Shown: positions 59,671 to 64,000 of the stretch, piece after piece | Layout of the letters: each line of letters starts with the position of its first letter | Numbering within the stretch: the stretch's first letter is position 1 | Source of the DNA: an uncultured Rhodospirillaceae bacterium | GTDB taxonomy: Bacteria > Pseudomonadota > Alphaproteobacteria > Azospirillales > Azospirillaceae | Assembly: GCA_937927415.1 (NCBI GenBank) | Contig: CALBDS010000003.1 | Location: 1-64,000, forward strand | DNA: 64,000 nucleotides | Direction of reading: 5' to 3' | The notes under the pieces: model-generated | What the model was told of the DNA's origin: nothing | Database searches by the model: none | What the model saw: only the letters and a program-made list of their open reading frames with translations | Position numbers and translations under genes: made by a program

Positions 59671-60684
59671 TTAATTCACCAGACGGAACGCCACCGGCAC
59701 CCGCAGTTCCAGGGTGCCGCCCGCCACCTCCGCCGGCAGGGCCGGCAGGGGGGACGCGCTTTCGATCATGGCCCGCACCGCTTCATCCAAAAGCGGCGAT
59801 CCCGATCCGCGGTCGATCCGCCACGCCAGCACCGTGCCGTCGCGGGCCATGCGGAACCACAGGGTCGCCACGCCTTGCGTGCGCAGCATTCGCGCCTGTT
59901 CCGGGTAGCGTTTGTGCCGTTCCAGCCACGCGCGCAGGCGGGACAGGTAATCGGGCGGGAAATCGGCAGCACGGGCCGAGGGCGCCCCGTCCGCCCCCTC
60001 CCCCCGCCCCGCGGCCGAGGCCGCCGGAGACGGGGCGGCGGATGCCGGCGCAGAAGGCCCGTCGGAAGACACCGCCACCGGGGTCTGGGCCGATGCCGGG
60101 GACAGCGGAACCGCCGGGGCCTTTGCCACCCGCGGCGTCGGTTTGGGACGCTCGGGCTGGTGATGGGGCCGTTCGGGTGGAGCCGGGCGGGGGCGGGGCA
60201 CCGGCGGCGGCTCCGTGACCGGGGGTGAAACCGGCTCGGGAACGGCAGCGGCGGGGGCTGGCGGCGGGGGCGGTTCGGCCGGCAGCAACCCATCCTCCGA
60301 TACCGGCGGCGGCGGGTCCGGCGGGGGAAAATCGGCCAGGGCGGTGGTCAGCGGCGGCGGTTCGGCCACAGGTTCGGCAGGGGTTTCCGCCAGGGGTTCG
60401 GGCGGCGGCCCGGAAACGGGCAGCGAAGCGGTTTCCGATGGGGCTTCCACCTCACCCGCGGCTGCAGCGGCGGCCATGGTCACCAGTTCCACCGACACCA
60501 CGGCGTCGCCCGGCACCACCGCCGGCTCCGGCGGCCACAGCAGCAGGATCGCCAGGGCCGCCCCATGCACCGTCATCGACGCCGCCCACGGCACCGAACG
60601 ACCCTCGGCACCGAGGCGGAGGGAACCCGCAGGTCGGGAATCGCTGGGCAGGAGGACAGTCATCGAGGGGACAGGCCGGAGCAT
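59671..60684 (-). CDS. tonB: TonB energy-transducing protein
   Basis: A 337-residue protein: an N-terminal membrane anchor (about 33-54), a long Pro-rich periplasmic spacer with repeated PPEP/PPPV units (about 75-235) and a C-terminal TonB domain (YLSRLRAWLERHKRYPEQARMLRTQGVATLWFRM, ending in PVAFRLVN). It energises TonB-dependent receptors such as the two in this window. No exbB/exbD is adjacent. The start may be ATG 60684 or ATG 60663; neither has a clear ribosome site. It is divergent from the iron-type operon and shares its operator-like region. Confidence 0.9.
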   Translation of the reverse strand: MLRPVPSMTVLLPSDSRPAGSLRLGAEGRSVPWAASMTVHGAALAILLLWPPEPAVVPGDAVVSVELVTMAAAAAAGEVEAPSETASLPVSGPPPEPLAETPAEPVAEPPPLTTALADFPPPDPPPPVSEDGLLPAEPPPPPAPAAAVPEPVSPPVTEPPPVPRPRPAPPERPHHQPERPKPTPRVAKAPAVPLSPASAQTPVAVSSDGPSAPASAAPSPAASAAGRGEGADGAPSARAADFPPDYLSRLRAWLERHKRYPEQARMLRTQGVATLWFRMARDGTVLAWRIDRGSGSPLLDEAVRAMIESASPLPALPAEVAGGTLELRVPVAFRLVN

Positions 60685-60753
60685 GGGAAAGCGGACCAGC
60701 TATACACCGTTCCGGCCATCAAAGAAGCCATCAAGCGGCCTCGGATGCAAGAA

Positions 60754-60816
60754 CGTTATATCTGATACGATATTTCGTTGACGGCTCCAACCATGCGTTA
60801 TATCCATAAAGATATT
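60754..60816. promoter_or_regulatory. Two operator-like dyads between tonB and the binding-protein operon
   Basis: The sequence CGTTATATC-N6-GATATT occurs twice, at 60754-60774 and 60796-60816. Start-to-start distance is 42 bp, exactly four helical turns. Each copy holds the dyad ATATC-N6-GATAT; copy 1 extends to AACG...CGTT (60752-60779). A candidate -35 TTGACG (60778-60783) lies between the copies. The arrangement fits cooperative binding of one regulator, probably an iron- or metal-dependent repressor, controlling both divergent units. Confidence 0.6.
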
Positions 60817-60870
60817 AATGCCATTGCAACCATCCCCGCTTCCGGCCAAGCCCCGCCCGAGGATTCCGCC

Positions 60871-62196
60871 ATGCCCGTTCCGCTTCGCCGCCGCCTGCTG
60901 GCCCCAACGCTGACGATCCTGGCGGTGTTGTCCACCGTGGCGCCGGCGTGGGCGCTGGAGGATCAGGTGGTGGTGGTCACCAGCTACCCCGAGGAGATGA
61001 CGGGCCGCTACGAACAGGCGTTCGAGAAGGCCAACCCCGGCGTTGACTTGCGCATCGTGTGGAAACACGCCCGCGAGGCGCAGGCGCTGCTGGCCGCCCC
61101 CGGCCATGGGGGGGCTGACGTGTACTGGACGCCCTCGCTGCCCAGCTTCCCGGCGCTACGGGACGCCGGGATGTTCCGCCCGCTGGCCGTCGATCGCGCC
61201 GTCCTGCCGGGCCGCATCGGGGCGCAGGTGGTCTCCGATCCCCAGGGAACCTATGAGGCGTTCGAGGTCGCCGGGTACGGCATCATCACCAACCCGGCAG
61301 CCCTGGCCGCCCGCGGCCTGACGCCGCCCACGTCCTGGCGCGATCTGGCGCAGGCGCGGTTCGCCGGTCTGGTGTCGCTGCCCATCGCCTCGCAGGTGGG
61401 GTTCTCGCCCGCCCTCTACGAATCGCTGCTGCAGGACGCGGGGTGGGAGGCCGGCTGGGCGCTGATCGGCGAAATCGCCGGCAACGCCCGCCCCATCACC
61501 GCCGGCGGGCAGGTGGCCGACAGCGTGCAGACCGGGGAGACGGTGGCCGGACTGACCATCGACTTCTTCGCCCGCTCGGCCATCGCCAACGGCCACCCGG
61601 TCGGCTTCGTCTATCCCCCGCGCACCGCCTTCGTGCCGGCGCAGGTCGCCATCACCGCCCACGCCCCCCACCCCGACGCCGCCAAAGCCTTCGTCGATTT
61701 CGTGCTGTCGGCGGAGGGGCAGGCCATGCTGTTCCACCCCGACATCCGCCGGTCGCCCGTGCGCCCCGACGTTTATCGGGATGCTCCGGCGGAGCAGGTG
61801 AACCCCTTCGCGCAGAACGGCGGTTTCGCCTATGACGTACCGCTGGGGCTGGCGCGGTCGCCGCTGGTGGTGGCGCTGTTCGACCGGCTGGTCACCGAAC
61901 GGCTGCCGGAAACCGCCGCCCTGTGGCAGACCATCCACGCCGCCGAAGCCGCCCTCGGCCCCACTCCGGCGCCGGAGCGGGCCGAACGGCTGGCCCGCGC
62001 CCGCGCCCTGGCCGGCTGGGTGCCGGTGACGGCGCAGGACGCCGCCGACCCGGCCCTGTCCGCCCTGTTCCGCGCCCGCCGCGACACCCCCGACGCCGAC
62101 GCACGGGCCAGGGCGCTGGAAGCCACCTGGAGCGAGCAGGTGACCCGCGTCCGTGCCGAAGCTCTGGCCCTGGCCCAGCAGGCGGCGGGCCTGTGA
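60871..62196 (+). CDS. Periplasmic binding protein of the Fe(III) ABC transporter type
   Basis: A 441-residue binding protein with a signal peptide (about 1-28, ending APAWA). The mature part begins LEDQVVVVTSYPEEMTGRYEQAFEKANPGV, typical of AfuA/FbpA-like and thiamine/polyamine-type cluster D proteins, with VYWTPSLPSFPALRDAGMF later. A C-terminal extension of ~90 residues (helical, Ala/Arg-rich) is not typical. The start at 60871 has GAGGA at correct spacing; an in-frame ATG at 60793 lacks one. No permease or ATPase gene follows; instead a di-haem protein and a TonB-dependent receptor. Confidence 0.85.
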   Translation: MPVPLRRRLLAPTLTILAVLSTVAPAWALEDQVVVVTSYPEEMTGRYEQAFEKANPGVDLRIVWKHAREAQALLAAPGHGGADVYWTPSLPSFPALRDAGMFRPLAVDRAVLPGRIGAQVVSDPQGTYEAFEVAGYGIITNPAALAARGLTPPTSWRDLAQARFAGLVSLPIASQVGFSPALYESLLQDAGWEAGWALIGEIAGNARPITAGGQVADSVQTGETVAGLTIDFFARSAIANGHPVGFVYPPRTAFVPAQVAITAHAPHPDAAKAFVDFVLSAEGQAMLFHPDIRRSPVRPDVYRDAPAEQVNPFAQNGGFAYDVPLGLARSPLVVALFDRLVTERLPETAALWQTIHAAEAALGPTPAPERAERLARARALAGWVPVTAQDAADPALSALFRARRDTPDADARARALEATWSEQVTRVRAEALALAQQAAGL

Positions 62197-63554
62197 TGCG
62201 CCGGGGTGTCCTTCCTCTGACCCTTGCCCTGTCCGTTGTGGCCGGTACGGCGCTGGCACAGGATGATGGGGTGACCGTCGCAGGCACAGGCCGCGATACC
62301 CTGGGGCTGCCGATTCCGGCCCTGGCCCCGGCGCATCGGGACGCCTTCGCCCGCGGGCGGAGTCTGTTCCGGCAGGCGTGGCTGATCGCCCCATCGGCGG
62401 AACAGCCCGACCTGGACGGGCTGGGGCCGGTGTTCAACCGCCTGTCCTGTCTGGCCTGCCACGTCAAGAACGGCCGCGGCGCCCCGCCGGACGGTGCGGA
62501 CGATGTGATGCGCACCACGCTGGTGCGGCTGTCGGTGCCCGGTGACGGGGATGGCACGGGTGCGGCCCCCCGCCCCCACTCGGCCTATGGCGAGCAACTG
62601 AACCCCGACGCCATCCCCGGCGTTCCGGCGGAGGGCAAGGCCACGCTGGTCTGGCACCCCGTCACCACCACGCTGGACGACGGCACGGTGGTGGCGTTGC
62701 GCACGCCGGAACTGCGGTTCCGCGACCTTGCCTTCGGGCCGCTGGGGGATGATGTGCGCACCTCGGTGCGGATGGCGCCGCCGGTCCATGGGCTGGGCCT
62801 GCTGGACGCCGTGCCCGACGCGGTGATCCTGGAAGCCGCCGACCCCGACGACCGCGACGGCGACGGCGTTTCCGGCCGCCCCAACCGGGTGCCCGACATT
62901 GCCAGCGGGCGGCTCCTGATCGGGCGGTTCGGGCTGAAGGCCAACCAGACCACGCTGCGCCAGCAGATCGCCGGGGCCTTTCTGGGGGACATCGGCATCA
63001 CCTCCCCCCTGTTCCCCACCGAGAACTGCACGCCGGCTCAGACCGCGTGTGCTGCCGCCGCCAACGGCGGCACGCCGGAACTGACGGCGGCGGATTTGGA
63101 CGCCATCACCCTCTATTCCGCCGCCCTGGCCGTGCCCGCCCGGCGGGCCGATCCGGCGGCGGAGCGGGGGGAGGCGCTGTTCACTGCCATCGGCTGCGCC
63201 GCCTGCCACCGCCCCACCCTGACCACCGGCCCCTATCCCGCCCTGCCCGCGTTGGAAAACCGCAGCATCCACCCCTACACCGACCTGTTGCTGCACGACA
63301 TGGGGCCGGGGCTGGCCGACGGCCGCCCGGATTTCCAGGCGTCCGGCAGCGAATGGCGCACCCCGCCGCTGTGGGGGCTGGGGCTGGCCGGGGTGGCGGG
63401 GGACGGCGCCTTCTACCTTCACGACGGGCGGGCGCGCACGCTGACGGAAGCCATCCTGTGGCACGGCGGCGAAGGGGCCGCGGCCAGCGGCCGTTTCCGC
63501 GCCCTGCCCGCCGCCGACCGCGCCAGCCTGCTGGCTTTTCTCAACACCCTCTGA
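62196..63554 (+). CDS. Di-haem oxidoreductase (putative peroxidase, COG3488 type)
   Basis: A 452-residue periplasmic protein with a signal peptide (1-21, after ALA). Two covalent haem sites are visible: CLACH at 85-89 and CAACH at 334-338, with the C-terminal region containing HDMGPGLADG and the EWRTPPLWGLG segment usual in this family, plus YLHDGRARTLTEAILWHGGE. Relatives are annotated as thiol oxidoreductases or peroxidases and occur in iron-regulated operons. It starts one base before the end of the binding-protein gene (TGATG). It might change the redox state of iron or of its ligand; this is inference. Confidence 0.88.
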   Translation: MRRGVLPLTLALSVVAGTALAQDDGVTVAGTGRDTLGLPIPALAPAHRDAFARGRSLFRQAWLIAPSAEQPDLDGLGPVFNRLSCLACHVKNGRGAPPDGADDVMRTTLVRLSVPGDGDGTGAAPRPHSAYGEQLNPDAIPGVPAEGKATLVWHPVTTTLDDGTVVALRTPELRFRDLAFGPLGDDVRTSVRMAPPVHGLGLLDAVPDAVILEAADPDDRDGDGVSGRPNRVPDIASGRLLIGRFGLKANQTTLRQQIAGAFLGDIGITSPLFPTENCTPAQTACAAAANGGTPELTAADLDAITLYSAALAVPARRADPAAERGEALFTAIGCAACHRPTLTTGPYPALPALENRSIHPYTDLLLHDMGPGLADGRPDFQASGSEWRTPPLWGLGLAGVAGDGAFYLHDGRARTLTEAILWHGGEGAAASGRFRALPAADRASLLAFLNTL

Positions 63555-63607
63555 CAGCACCGCCGCACGCGCAGGATCAACAGTCATGGGAAGGATCGGG
63601 ACCGACA

Positions 63608-64000
63608 TGCGTTATATTTATCTTACTATCACGACTTCGGTTCTGGCCCTGCTGGCCGGCACCGCCTCGGCCCAATCCTCCCCGTCCGACGTGTTCACCC
63701 TGGGCGAGATCAACGTGACCGCCCGCGACGAGTCCGGCTCCGCCATCGGCAGCAGCGTGCTGACCAGCGAAGAGATGTGGACCCACAACCGCACCGCACT
63801 GGACGATGCGCTGAACCTGCTGCCCGGCGTGTCCACCTCCAACACCGGCGGGTCGCGCAATGAGCGCACGATTTCGGTGCGCGGTTTCGACCGTTTCCAG
63901 GTACCGCTGTCCATCGACGGCATCCGCGTCTATCTGCCCGCCGACAACCGGCTGGATTTCAACCGCTTCCTGACCCCCGACGTGTCGGAGGTGCAGGTGG
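63608..64000 (+). CDS. TonB-dependent receptor (partial, C-terminus outside window)
   Basis: The first 131 codons are seen. Signal peptide 1-22 (MRYIYLTITTSVLALLAG, cleavage after ASA), TonB box region DVFTLGEINVTARDE, then the plug domain (LTSEEMWTHNRTALDDALNLLPGVSTSN, then NERTISVRGFDRFQVPLSIDGIRVYLP). It is cut by the right edge. The operon order (binding protein, di-haem protein, receptor) suggests an outer-membrane importer for an iron compound, working with TonB. Confidence 0.9.

Overview
The window is about 64 kb of very GC-rich DNA whose gene families and dense, ATGA-overlapping operons fit an alphaproteobacterium, most likely a Rhodospirillales/Azospirillaceae-type organism. This is inferred from gene content only; no rRNA or tRNA gene was seen. 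It reads as ordinary chromosome with one defence island and no transposase or integrase.

Layout. 0-9.5 kb: two small exported proteins (one a Met-Gly-Ser repeat protein cut by the window edge), an HtrA-like protease, an orphan TAXI solute receptor, an S9 peptidase, two unknown proteins, the flagellar hook protein FlgE behind a good sigma-54 promoter candidate, and a convergent L-asparaginase. 9.7-18 kb: an M20 amidohydrolase, then an eight-gene operon (FAD oxidoreductase, ATC-hydrolase-like protein, branched-chain-type ABC transporter LivJHMGF, second ATC-hydrolase-like protein), an orphan VapB antitoxin and a small palindromic repeat element. 18-27.8 kb: a seven-gene minus-strand chemosensory operon (response regulator, MCP, response regulator with acidic tail, double-CheW protein, CheB, CheA without a recognisable P2, MCP) with no CheR.

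27.9-37.8 kb: a complete type I-E CRISPR-Cas locus. cas3 is divergent from cas8e-cse2-cas7e-cas5e-cas6e-cas1-cas2, followed by a short array of seven 29-bp repeats and six 32-bp spacers. The catalytic residues of Cas1, Cas3 and Cas6e are present, so the system looks intact. Three Cascade subunits carry charged, low-complexity insertions, and three adjacent spacers contain large perfect inverted repeats. 37.8-43.5 kb: a cobalamin riboswitch controlling a BtuB-type receptor, BtuF, BtuC, BtuD and an unrecognised fifth protein. 43.5-54.6 kb: an FAD monooxygenase, a VanZ-like protein, the glutathione-dependent formaldehyde pair fghA/adhC with a divergent LysR regulator, two tandem DUF188 proteins (the second divergent), two Pro-rich probable lipoproteins, a 44-aa membrane protein, a patatin, phosphoglycerate kinase and a transglutaminase-like protein.

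54.6-64 kb: a drug-efflux-type ABC exporter (HlyD adaptor, two-ATPase/permease fusion, permease), tonB, and divergent from tonB an operon of an iron-type periplasmic binding protein, a di-haem peroxidase-like protein and a TonB-dependent receptor cut by the window end. The tonB/operon intergenic region contains two copies of the same dyad 42 bp apart, a strong candidate for a shared metal-responsive operator. The findings I rate highest are this operator pair and its operon, the palindromic CRISPR spacers, the Cascade insertions, the CheR-less chemosensory operon and the ATC-hydrolase/ABC operon.
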